Below the pieces are notes generated by a model, which was not told the DNA's origin, ran no database searches, and worked only from the letters and a program-made list of their open reading frames with translations. From positions 4,278,001 through 4,342,000 of the forward strand of contig NZ_CP014304.1 of NCBI RefSeq assembly GCF_001562275.1: a stretch of DNA of 64,000 bases, written 5' to 3'. Below are positions 42,401 through 49,663 of this stretch, piece by piece; position 1 is the stretch's first letter, and each line of letters starts with the position of its first letter. This DNA is from Hymenobacter sp. PAMC 26628. GTDB taxonomy: Bacteria > Bacteroidota > Bacteroidia > Cytophagales > Hymenobacteraceae. The translations under genes were made by a program, and so were the position numbers.

Positions 42401-42540
42401 TGAATATGGAAAATGTGAAAATGTGAAGGGTGGAGAGATAATAGAATCAATTTCCAAATTTTATATTCTCGCCCTTCCGTTTCCATAACTCCCTACATTC
42501 TTCACATCTCTACATTTCCCACATTCTTCACATCTAAATA
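42401..42540. repeat. AT-rich imperfect palindrome inside the transporter operon
   Basis: The gap between permease and ATPase is AT-rich and built of words such as AATGTGAAAATGTGAAGGG on the left and CATTCTTCACATCT with CATTTCCCACATTC on the right, largely inverted. An inner stem pairs AAGGG (42426-42430) with CCCTT (42472-42476). It differs in sequence from the other palindrome families. Its placement between two genes of one operon is unusual. Confidence 0.65.
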
Positions 42541-43269
42541 ATGCTGCGCATCGAGCACCTTGGCAAGCAGTTTGGGCCCCAGGTGGTGGCGTTGCAAGAC
42601 GTTAGCCTCCAGGTACAGCCCGGCGAAATTGTGGCCCTGGTGGGCACCAGCGGCTGCGGCAAAAGCACCCTGCTCCGCATTGTGGCGGGGCTGGAAGCGC
42701 CCGGCACCGGCCGCGTGCTGATTGACGGGGCCCCGGTGGCGGGGCCCCACCCGGCGGTGGGCTTCCTGTTTCAGGAGCCGCGGCTGCTGCCCTGGCTCAC
42801 GGTGCGCCAAAACGTGGAGTTTGGCATTGCCCACCTGCCCGCGGCCGAGCGCGCCGAGCGCAGCGCGGGGGCCCTGGCCCGGGTGGGCCTGGCCGATTTT
42901 GCCGAAGCCTGGCCGCGGCAGCTCTCGGGCGGCATGGCGCAGCGGGCGGCCATCGCCCGGGCCTTGGTGGCGCGGCCAAGCCTGCTGCTGCTCGATGAGC
43001 CCTTCAGCGCCCTCGACCCGTTCACGAAGATGGACTTGCAGGAGCACCTGCTCGGCATTTGGGCCGACGACCGCCCCACCCTCGTCCTCGTGACCCACGA
43101 CCTGGAGGAAGCCCTCGTGCTGGCCGACCGCGTAGTGGTGCTGCGCAGCCGCCCCGGCCGCGTGCACCACACCTTCCACGTGGACCTGCCCCGCCCCCGC
43201 CGCCGCACCGCCCCCGATTTCCAGGCCCAGAAGCAGCGGCTGCTGGAGGCGCTGGGCGTGGCGGCATAA
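42541..43269 (+). CDS. SsuB/TauB-type ABC transporter ATPase
   Basis: The product is 242 residues. Walker A GTSGCGKST (35-43), Q-loop FLFQEPRLLPW, signature LSGGMAQR (128-135), Walker B SLLLLDEPFSALD (147-159) and a switch His in VTHDLEEAL are all present. It powers the importer formed with the permease and lipoprotein upstream. It is the last gene of the sulfur operon; the next gene is convergent. Confidence 0.9.
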   Translation: MLRIEHLGKQFGPQVVALQDVSLQVQPGEIVALVGTSGCGKSTLLRIVAGLEAPGTGRVLIDGAPVAGPHPAVGFLFQEPRLLPWLTVRQNVEFGIAHLPAAERAERSAGALARVGLADFAEAWPRQLSGGMAQRAAIARALVARPSLLLLDEPFSALDPFTKMDLQEHLLGIWADDRPTLVLVTHDLEEALVLADRVVVLRSRPGRVHHTFHVDLPRPRRRTAPDFQAQKQRLLEALGVAA

Positions 43270-43312
43270 TTAAATAGGGCCCCCAGGAAATCTCTGCCAG
43301 CGCGAGCAACGC

Positions 43313-44086
43313 CTATTGGCTTTCCCCGTGCCGATACCAGTTTGCTAGTTGGCGGTGAACCGTTTGTTTGGAAGTGGTATCGGCCAGCAATTGCTGGTAG
43401 GTCAGCTTTTTAACGTCCAAGCAATAGGTGGTGATGATAAGGTAGTTCGCGTACTCACGGCTGGCGGTGGTGCCATCGACTAGGGTGATGCCCCATTCGT
43501 GCGGCGTTGCTTGCTCCGCCTGGTTTAGTTGCTGGACTTGTTGGCGTAGGGACGGGTAATTGGGGCCCCGGCGGGCAACGTACTCCGCGTAGCCTTCTAG
43601 TTTCCACGTCGGGTACTGCTGAATTATTGGATTCATTCGCCAGATGCCCAACCGCCGCAACTGGTAACAATGGGCGGCTTCGTGAGCGAGCAGCTGGACT
43701 AAATTCCACTTGTACCCATTTAGGAACACGTAATTCGCTCGGGGATTGGCTTCTCCGCTGAGTACGACGCTGCGGTAGACGCTCCACCCAAACGCGGGCC
43801 CCAGCACCTTTTCCACCAGCTTAGGATACGCTGATCCGTCGTTCAAGCAGATATTCAGACGCAGGGCCGGATCGAACCAGCTGCTTTGTTGGTCTATCGC
43901 CCGGGCCTGATCCAGGCGGGGGAGCAGCGCCGGGTCTAGGGCGCGGTTATGGTAGATGACGTAGTGGGTTGTCGCCGTCCGGTTGGCGTACAAGAAGCCC
44001 GGATTCAGGACCAGAAGCGCGGTGACCAGCACCAGCAACGCACCGGAGGTCAGCAGGGAAAAGGCCCATTTCTTGGGAGTACTCAT
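43313..44086 (-). CDS. Membrane-anchored metalloprotease-like protein (HExxH)
   Basis: The product is 257 residues with one transmembrane segment near the N-terminus (about 8-32). LLAHEAAHCYQL gives the zinc motif HEAAH (135-139), and a downstream KLEGYAEYV (about 162-170) supplies the third-ligand Glu of a gluzincin. The size and order resemble small peptidase-MA-like proteins. Its ATG overlaps the stop of the preceding oxidoreductase gene by four bases (44083-44086), so the two are translationally coupled. Target unknown; an envelope protease is likely. Confidence 0.75.
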   Translation of the reverse strand: MSTPKKWAFSLLTSGALLVLVTALLVLNPGFLYANRTATTHYVIYHNRALDPALLPRLDQARAIDQQSSWFDPALRLNICLNDGSAYPKLVEKVLGPAFGWSVYRSVVLSGEANPRANYVFLNGYKWNLVQLLAHEAAHCYQLRRLGIWRMNPIIQQYPTWKLEGYAEYVARRGPNYPSLRQQVQQLNQAEQATPHEWGITLVDGTTASREYANYLIITTYCLDVKKLTYQQLLADTTSKQTVHRQLANWYRHGESQ

Positions 44087-45201
44087 GCCAGCGTGATTTT
44101 TCGGCCCGTGCGGGCCGCTTGGTAAATGGCCTCGATTACCCGCATGTCTTTGCAGCCTTCCTCGCCGGATATGTGGGCGGGCAAAGGCTTGTTTGCTAGG
44201 ATGTGGGCGGCAATATCGTCCAGCTGCGCGGCCTGCTGATTGACTACTGGAAAATTGAACACGGCCTGGCTGGTGCGGCCCTGGAAAGGCCCATAGCTGA
44301 GCGCGAGCTGCAATTCAAAATAACCCTCATCCGCGGAGGCGAAGAACCGGTCGACGTTGCAGTTCGACGTGCTGGAGGAGGTGCAGATGGCCCCGCTGGG
44401 GAAATAGAGCTGCCAGGTGATGTTTTCTTCGACCTCTTTAAATAGCTGGGGCATGGTAACCGGCCCAAATTGCGCCGTTACCGCGCTGGGTTCTTCGCCC
44501 AGCACGTACCGGCCGCTTTGCACGCAGTACACCCCCAGGTTCATAAGGGGCCCACCACCGGCTAGCGCTTTTTTCAGGTGCCAATCGTCCGGGCTGATGC
44601 CTTCCAAGCGGTAGCCCAACGAGGCTTCAATGAGGCGGACTTGCCCAAATACCTTGTTCTGGCCCAGTCGCTTCAGCTCAATGTGGTGGGGGTCGTAGTG
44701 CAGCCGGTACCCAACCGCTAGCTGCACCCCCGCCCTTCGGCAGGCCGCAATCATTTCCTGGCAGTCCTGCTCCGTGAAGGCCATCGGTTTCTCCACGATG
44801 ACGTGCTTGCCCGCCTTGGCGGCCCGGAGGACGTATTCTTTGTGCAGCCCGTTGGGGAGGGTGATGTACACCAAGTCAATCGCCGGGTTGGCGCTGATTT
44901 GGTCGAAGGTTTGGTAGGTGTAGCTGTTTTTGTCGGGTATGTTGTAAGCCCGTTTCCACTCCGCCGCCTTGGCGGGGGTGCCGGTCACGATGCCCGCCAG
45001 GCGGCAATGCTGCGAGGCCGCCAGCCCGGTTTTGAGGACGTTGGCGTAGCGACCCAGCCCACAGAGCGCAATGTTTAGCTTCTGCTTACCCTGAAACAGC
45101 GCTTGGTCCGGCGCCATTGCGGCGAGGGGCGGCAAAGCAACCGCGGCACCCAGCCCCCAGCCAATTTGCTCGATGAAGTTGCGCCTTGAATAATTACCCA
45201 T
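44083..45201 (-). CDS. Gfo/Idh/MocA-family oxidoreductase, paralogue of 24042-25229
   Basis: The product is 372 residues. A Tat-like leader (YSRRNFIEQIGWGLGAAVAL) precedes the Rossmann fold (LNIALCGLGRYANVLKTGLA), HVIVEKPMA and GGGPLMNLGVYCVQSGRYVL. Several blocks, for example GIVTGTPAKAAEWKRAYNIP, are nearly the same as in the other copy, so the two arose by duplication. The start is the ATG at 45201. A TACCTTG promoter-like word on this strand lies at 45229-45235. It is coupled to a downstream HExxH protease, which the other copy is not. Confidence 0.88.
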   Translation of the reverse strand: MGNYSRRNFIEQIGWGLGAAVALPPLAAMAPDQALFQGKQKLNIALCGLGRYANVLKTGLAASQHCRLAGIVTGTPAKAAEWKRAYNIPDKNSYTYQTFDQISANPAIDLVYITLPNGLHKEYVLRAAKAGKHVIVEKPMAFTEQDCQEMIAACRRAGVQLAVGYRLHYDPHHIELKRLGQNKVFGQVRLIEASLGYRLEGISPDDWHLKKALAGGGPLMNLGVYCVQSGRYVLGEEPSAVTAQFGPVTMPQLFKEVEENITWQLYFPSGAICTSSSTSNCNVDRFFASADEGYFELQLALSYGPFQGRTSQAVFNFPVVNQQAAQLDDIAAHILANKPLPAHISGEEGCKDMRVIEAIYQAARTGRKITLA

Positions 45202-45308
45202 GCTTGCTAGAAAATCTTCCGTTACCCGCAAGGTAATTAGCCATTCCGTTCCTTCATAAGCAGGCCACTCAAGGCTTTCGTCGCAAGTACCAGCAGCGCC
45301 GCCCGGCG

Positions 45309-46535
45309 CTACTCGAACACGATGCGCAGGGGGGCCTGGCCGGGGAAGCGCAGCGAGTACACGCCGGCGGTTAGGGCCCCGCGGGTGAGGCGCAAGTCAG
45401 CCGTGCGGGGGTCGAGGCGGCGCACCACGCGGCCGGTCATGTCGAGCAATTGGGCTTCGCCGAGCTGGCGCCAGGCGGCGGGGATGTTCAGCTGTACGGC
45501 GTCGGTGGCGGGGTTGGGGTAGGCCTGGGCCTGGGGCCCCACGGCGGTGGCGCGGGCGGCCAGCACGGTACCGGTTTGCCGCAGCAGGGGCCGCAGGAAG
45601 TCGCGCATGGTCCAGAACGCCGTGTCGGCGTAGGCGGCATTTTTCTCAAACGGTACGTGGTCCGCGCCCTTGAGGGTGCGCAGCGTGTTGGGGATGCCCA
45701 GGGCCGCGGCGCGGGGGTGGAGGCGGCCACTGCCGTACACGTACTTGGGGGGGATAATGGAGCCGATTTTGCCCTGAAAGAAGGGCACCGTGCGGTCGGC
45801 GGTGCCGTGTACGCTGCACAGCGGCGCATTGCCAGCTTCGATGTAGCTGGGGCTTTCAAGGGCGCCGCTCAGGTTGAGCACGGCCAGCACGGCGGCGCTG
45901 TAACCGGGGTTGCCGCTTTGGCCATCCACCCCGCCCAGCGCGGCCAGGCCCACGTAGGCGGGCACTTCGCTGGCCTTGTCTAAGTAGCCAGTTTCCAAGG
46001 CCATAAAGGCGCCGGCCGACGAGCCGCCCACGGCGATGTAGCTGGCGTGTACGCGGTAGGTTTTGGCCGTGGCCGCGTCCTGCCGGAAGAAGCGCACGGC
46101 GGCCTTCATGTCCTGCATGCCGCGGATGGCGGCCTGGGCCAGGCCCGTGGTGTCGGCGGGCTGGGCGAGGCCCGTGACGGCGAAGCCCAGGCGGTACTCC
46201 ATGCTGGCCGTGACGTAGCCCAGCCGGGCCAGCCGGGTGCACACGGCCACCATGTAGGCGTCGGTTTTGGAGCCCAGGAAAAAGCCGCCTTGGTGGGCGA
46301 AAATGATAAGTGGCCGGCGCTTCACCGTGTCGCCGGCGGGTTGGTAGATGTCCATCACCAGCGACTGGGTGCTGCCGGTGTAAGTGGGGGCCGAACCATA
46401 GGCCACGTTGCTGGTCACGTCCACGTTGGCAAACACGGGCTGGTAGTAGCGGGCGCGGGTGGTATCGATTTGGGCGGCGGCGGGGCCCACGGCGGCCAGC
46501 AGCCACAGCGCCAGCAAGAATAAGATTGTTTTCAT
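45309..46535 (-). CDS. Secreted alpha/beta-hydrolase esterase with T9SS sorting domain
   Basis: The product is 408 residues. A signal peptide (MKTILFLLALWLLAAVGPAA) is followed by a carboxylesterase/dienelactone-hydrolase-like domain: AHQGGFFLGSK (oxyanion side), nucleophile Ser in VGGSSAGAFMAL, CSVHGTADRTVPF and a final His in LKGADHVPFEK. The last 75 residues (AYPNPATDAVQLNIPAAWRQ onward) are a T9SS type A domain. The start at 46535 is chosen because of the signal peptide. Substrate unknown; an extracellular ester, such as acetylated polysaccharide, is plausible. Confidence 0.86.
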   Translation of the reverse strand: MKTILFLLALWLLAAVGPAAAQIDTTRARYYQPVFANVDVTSNVAYGSAPTYTGSTQSLVMDIYQPAGDTVKRRPLIIFAHQGGFFLGSKTDAYMVAVCTRLARLGYVTASMEYRLGFAVTGLAQPADTTGLAQAAIRGMQDMKAAVRFFRQDAATAKTYRVHASYIAVGGSSAGAFMALETGYLDKASEVPAYVGLAALGGVDGQSGNPGYSAAVLAVLNLSGALESPSYIEAGNAPLCSVHGTADRTVPFFQGKIGSIIPPKYVYGSGRLHPRAAALGIPNTLRTLKGADHVPFEKNAAYADTAFWTMRDFLRPLLRQTGTVLAARATAVGPQAQAYPNPATDAVQLNIPAAWRQLGEAQLLDMTGRVVRRLDPRTADLRLTRGALTAGVYSLRFPGQAPLRIVFE

Positions 46536-46652
46536 TATCAGAAGAAAAAAGCGTGCGTAAACAAGATTAACGGTCTGCTGGGCTGCACTTTGGCGCCCGC
46601 CGCCGCAAGGTGGCACACGGCGGGTGAATAACGGCTGAGCGCCAGCCAAACC

Positions 46653-47093
46653 CTAGCGCCGCCGGCGCAGCGCCCGGGCCACGGCGCCGGCTACTACGCC
46701 GCCCACCGTGTACCAGGCAACGGTCATGGCCTGGGTTTGGGGGGTGCGGGCGCTGGGCGCGGTGCCCAGGCCCAGGGGCCCCGGCAGCACCACGCCGCCC
46801 ACGCCGGCAGCCAGGCCCAGCAGCAGGCCGCGCCGCGGGGCGTGCCGGCCGCTGCCCACCAAGCTGAAGTATAGCGCGTTGCCCACTACGTCGCCAGCCA
46901 TAGTGAGGAAGTAGGCTTCCTGGTCGTTGGGTTGGTCGGCGTCAGCTTGCGCCAGTAGCTGGCGCAGGGCCCGCTCGCCAAGCAGGTCCATGCGGGGCGC
47001 GTCGCGGGGGCGCAGGCGGCGCACGGTTTCGTGCAGGGCGGTGAGGGCCAGGGCCCCGGCGAGGCCGGCGGCGAGGGAAGGCAGGATTTTCAT
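46653..47093 (-). CDS. Small membrane protein of unknown function
   Basis: The product is 146 residues with three or four hydrophobic stretches (LAAGLAGALALTAL, then GLLLGLAAGVGGVVLPGPLG and WYTVGGVVAGAVARAL) and an Arg-rich end. No family was recognised. It is the first gene on the minus strand, divergent from the LD-carboxypeptidase across a family II palindrome. Confidence 0.6.
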   Translation of the reverse strand: MKILPSLAAGLAGALALTALHETVRRLRPRDAPRMDLLGERALRQLLAQADADQPNDQEAYFLTMAGDVVGNALYFSLVGSGRHAPRRGLLLGLAAGVGGVVLPGPLGLGTAPSARTPQTQAMTVAWYTVGGVVAGAVARALRRRR

Positions 47094-47190
47094 GGCAGCA
47101 GCAGTGGGGTGCCTTGGGCAAACGGGGCCCCGGCGGGCCAGGTTGCCGCGGGCGGGGCGCGGGCGGCCGTTATTTTGCGGGCCCTTTTAA

Positions 47191-47267
47191 GTTGTCAGTT
47201 GCTCGTTGTCAGTTATTAGCTAGTTGATAAGCTATTGACTGACAACTGACAACGAGTAACTGACAAC
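47191..47267. repeat. Family II palindrome between divergent genes
   Basis: Arms 47191-47214 and 47244-47267 are almost perfect inverted copies (GTTGTCAGTTGCTCGTTGTC). The inner AGTTATTAGCTAG / AGCTATTGACT words also pair, so nearly all 77 bases form one hairpin. It ends five bases before a -7 box for the next gene. Confidence 0.92.
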
Positions 47268-47272
47268 CCATT

Positions 47273-47280
47273 TATTTTTG
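47273..47280 (+). promoter_or_regulatory. Putative -7 box for the LD-carboxypeptidase gene
   Basis: TATTTTTG matches TAnnTTTG, 22 bases before the ATG at 47303. The -33 region would fall inside the right arm of the family II palindrome, and no TTG is seen at the usual distance. Confidence 0.4.
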
Positions 47281-47302
47281 CCCGACTACTTAAAGTTTCG
47301 TT

Positions 47303-48220
47303 ATGCCGATTGTTTTTCCGCCGCCGCTGCAAGCCGGCCAGCGCGTGGCCATCGTGGCCCCCGCCCGCAAAGTGCCGCCCGCCGACCTGGCCGAGGCCCT
47401 CGAAACCCTCGCCGGCTGGGGCCTGGAGGTGACGCTGGGGGCAAGCATCGGGGCCGAAAGCCACCAGTTTGCCGGCGACGACGACGCGCGCCGCCGCGAC
47501 TTCCAGCAGCAGCTCGACGACCCCAGCATCCGCGCCATCTTCTGCGCCCGCGGCGGCTACGGCACCGCCCGCATCGTAGACGGGCTTGACCTCGAGCGGT
47601 TTGCGCAGCACCCGAAGTGGGTGGCCGGCTTTTCCGACGTTACCGTGCTCAACTGCCACTTGCTGCGCCGGGGCTTCGCCAGCCTGCACAGCCCGGTGCC
47701 GGTGCTGTTCAACCAGCCCGGCGGCGAGGAGGCCTTGGAGAGCCTGCGCCGCGCCCTGTTCGGCGAAGCCGACGCCGGCCTGGGGGCCCCAGTGCACCCC
47801 CTCAACCGGCCCGGCACGGCCACCGGGGCCCTGGTGGGCGGCAACCTCAGCCTGCTGCACACGCTCACGGGCACGGGCTCGCAGGCCAGCTTCGCGAGTC
47901 GGATTTTGTTTATCGAAGACCTCGACGAGTACCTCTACCACATCGACCGGATGCTGCTGCACCTGCACCGCAGCGGCCAGCTGGCGGGCCTGGCCGGGCT
48001 GGTAGTGGGCCACTTCTCGCAGATGCACGACAACGCCATCCCCTTCGGCCACTCAGCCCTGGAAATCATCAACAACTACGCCCAGCTGTACAACTTCCCC
48101 GTCGGCTACGGCTTCGCCGTGGGCCACGAGGCCGATAACAGGGCCCTGGTGGTGGGCCGCGCAGCGACCCTGACGGTGGACGCCGCCGGGGCCCGACTGA
48201 CGTATCTCAATGCATTATAG
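47303..48220 (+). CDS. LD-carboxypeptidase (peptidase family S66)
   Basis: The product is 305 residues. The S66 fold is recognised by ARGGYGTARIVDGLD (82-96), the nucleophile Ser111 in AGFSDVTVLN, GNLSLLHTLTGT, the catalytic Glu in IEDLDEYLYHIDRML and the His in VGHEADNRALV. These enzymes remove the terminal D-Ala from tetrapeptides during peptidoglycan recycling in the cytoplasm. There is no signal peptide, as expected. Length is normal. Confidence 0.92.
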   Translation: MPIVFPPPLQAGQRVAIVAPARKVPPADLAEALETLAGWGLEVTLGASIGAESHQFAGDDDARRRDFQQQLDDPSIRAIFCARGGYGTARIVDGLDLERFAQHPKWVAGFSDVTVLNCHLLRRGFASLHSPVPVLFNQPGGEEALESLRRALFGEADAGLGAPVHPLNRPGTATGALVGGNLSLLHTLTGTGSQASFASRILFIEDLDEYLYHIDRMLLHLHRSGQLAGLAGLVVGHFSQMHDNAIPFGHSALEIINNYAQLYNFPVGYGFAVGHEADNRALVVGRAATLTVDAAGARLTYLNAL

Positions 48221-48232
48221 GAACGCTCAAAA

Positions 48233-48339
48233 GCCGTCATGCTGAGCGCAGCCGAAGCATCTTTACTGCTCAACTAATCATGGTTTACTGCTGCGGGAGA
48301 GATGCTTCGGCTGCGCGGACGCCAGATGAGCATGACGGC
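48233..48339. repeat. Family I palindrome, copy 4 (one arm interrupted)
   Basis: Left arm 48233-48261 (GCCGTCATGCTGAGCGCAG, then CCGAAGCATC) matches the right arm 48301-48339, except that the right arm has about ten extra bases (GGACGCCAGATGA replacing TCA). The centre retains TTTACTGCTGCGGGAGA found in other copies. It follows the LD-carboxypeptidase stop. Confidence 0.9.
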
Positions 48340-48352
48340 CTTTGATGACGGT

Positions 48353-48398
48353 CTTTCACGAAAAAGCCCCGCGTTGGCGGGGCTTTTTTTGGTGAAAG
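48353..48398. terminator. Bidirectional terminator
   Basis: GAAAAAGCCCCGC pairs with GCGGGGCTTTTTTT around GTTG, extended by CTTTCAC (48353-48359) with GTGAAAG (48392-48398). It can stop both the LD-carboxypeptidase and the convergent M28 gene. Confidence 0.9.
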
Positions 48399-48409
48399 GC
48401 TGCTATAAA

Positions 48410-49432
48410 TCAATCCACGTACAGGGTTTGCAGCATCGTTTGGCCCACCGCTTTCAGGGTTTTGCGGTCGATGATGCTCATATTGTCGCCGGTGGCGTGG
48501 TGGTAGGCGGGGAAGATGTCCACGCTGTTGTTGTAGTGGTAGATGTCGATGGTGGGTACGCCGGCCTTGTTGGCGAATACGTGGTCGTCGGTGATGCCGC
48601 CGGTGTCCTGGTAGCGGAAGTAATCGGAGTAGCCGAGGCGGGCGGCGGTGTTCCAGATTTTGTTCAGGGGCCCCAGGGCGTTTTCGCGCGAGGTGCCCTC
48701 GCGGGTGAAGACGCCGCCCTTGGCGCCCACCATGTCGAGCAGCACGCCGTACTCGGCCTTGTAGCCGGCGGGCAGCAGGTGCGCGGCCCAATATTGCGAG
48801 CCCAGGCACCACGACGACGTGGTGGCGCTTTCCTCCAGCTGGTCCTTCAGGTCAGCCTGGGTGGTGGTTTCGTAGCCCCAGTCCTCGGCGTCGAAGAAGA
48901 TAAAATCGACGCCCACGGCGGGGGCTAGGCTGTCGGGCTGTTGGCTGAGCACGCGGGCCATTTCCAGGGCCACGGCCACGGCGCTGGCCCCGTCGGAGGC
49001 GCCGTCCATGGGCGCGTTCTTGTGCACCTTGTCGGCGTCGGCAAAGGGGCGCGTGTCCCAGTGGCCGAAGATGGCCACCCGGCGCGCGGCCTGCGGCTGA
49101 AATTGGGCGATGATGTTGCGGCCGTGGATGTTAGTACCGTCAAACGTCATGGCGTCGAACGGCTGCTGCAACACCTTCAACTTGTAGCCTTTGAGCTTGG
49201 CCACCAGCCAGTCGCCGCAGGCAATGTGCGCCTTCGAGTTGGGCACCCGGGGCCCAAACGCCACCTGCTTGGCCGTGAAGGCGTAGGCCGAATCGGCGTT
49301 GAAGGCCGGGGCTTTGGGCAGCGGCGCCTCGGGGGCCGCGGCGTCGGTGCCGGCGTCGGGGGTTTTGCTGGGGCAGGCGGTGAGTAGCAGCAGGCCCGCC
49401 AAAGCGGCCAGGGGAAGGCGAAGGAAACGCAT
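48410..49432 (-). CDS. M28-family peptidase / glutaminyl-cyclase-like lipoprotein
   Basis: The product is 340 residues with a lipobox (LAGLLLLTAC). The M28 zinc site can be traced: FGHWDTRPFA (first His), DGASDGASAVAV (bridging Asp), FFDAEDWGYE (Glu/Asp ligands) and a final His in PAYHHATGDN. The spacing and the WGYE block resemble glutaminyl-peptide cyclotransferase-like members, which form pyroglutamate at protein N-termini; simple aminopeptidase activity is the alternative. A link with T9SS substrates, which often start with Gln, is a speculation. It is a single-gene unit. Confidence 0.87.
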   Translation of the reverse strand: MRFLRLPLAALAGLLLLTACPSKTPDAGTDAAAPEAPLPKAPAFNADSAYAFTAKQVAFGPRVPNSKAHIACGDWLVAKLKGYKLKVLQQPFDAMTFDGTNIHGRNIIAQFQPQAARRVAIFGHWDTRPFADADKVHKNAPMDGASDGASAVAVALEMARVLSQQPDSLAPAVGVDFIFFDAEDWGYETTTQADLKDQLEESATTSSWCLGSQYWAAHLLPAGYKAEYGVLLDMVGAKGGVFTREGTSRENALGPLNKIWNTAARLGYSDYFRYQDTGGITDDHVFANKAGVPTIDIYHYNNSVDIFPAYHHATGDNMSIIDRKTLKAVGQTMLQTLYVD

Positions 49433-49505
49433 GGATTGGGGTGAATCGATTATACGAGCAGCCGTTATACTACAAGGTGCTATATATGCAAAGGGCCGTT
49501 CGAAA

Positions 49506-49599
49506 GGCCGTCATGCAGAGCGCAGCGAAGCATCTTTTTCGCGGCGGTAATTGATTAGTTACGCAGGAAAGATGCTTCGCTGCGCTCTGCATGACGGCC
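49506..49599. repeat. Family I palindrome, copy 5 (perfect arms)
   Basis: Arms 49506-49536 and 49569-49599 are reverse complements at all 31 positions (GGCCGTCATGCAGAGCGCAG, then CGAAGCATCTT). The centre GTAATTGATTAGTTAC is itself palindromic. It lies between the M28 gene start and the cysS stop. Confidence 0.95.
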
Positions 49600-49663
49600 C
49601 GATGGCAACGGCCTAATGACACGACGGCCTAACGCGGTGAATGACAAATTTCGCGCCGGGGCC

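Noticed and set aside
49506..49599. Insertion sequence ends
   Set aside because: Arms meet across a short centre with no room for a transposase, so this is a stand-alone palindrome.
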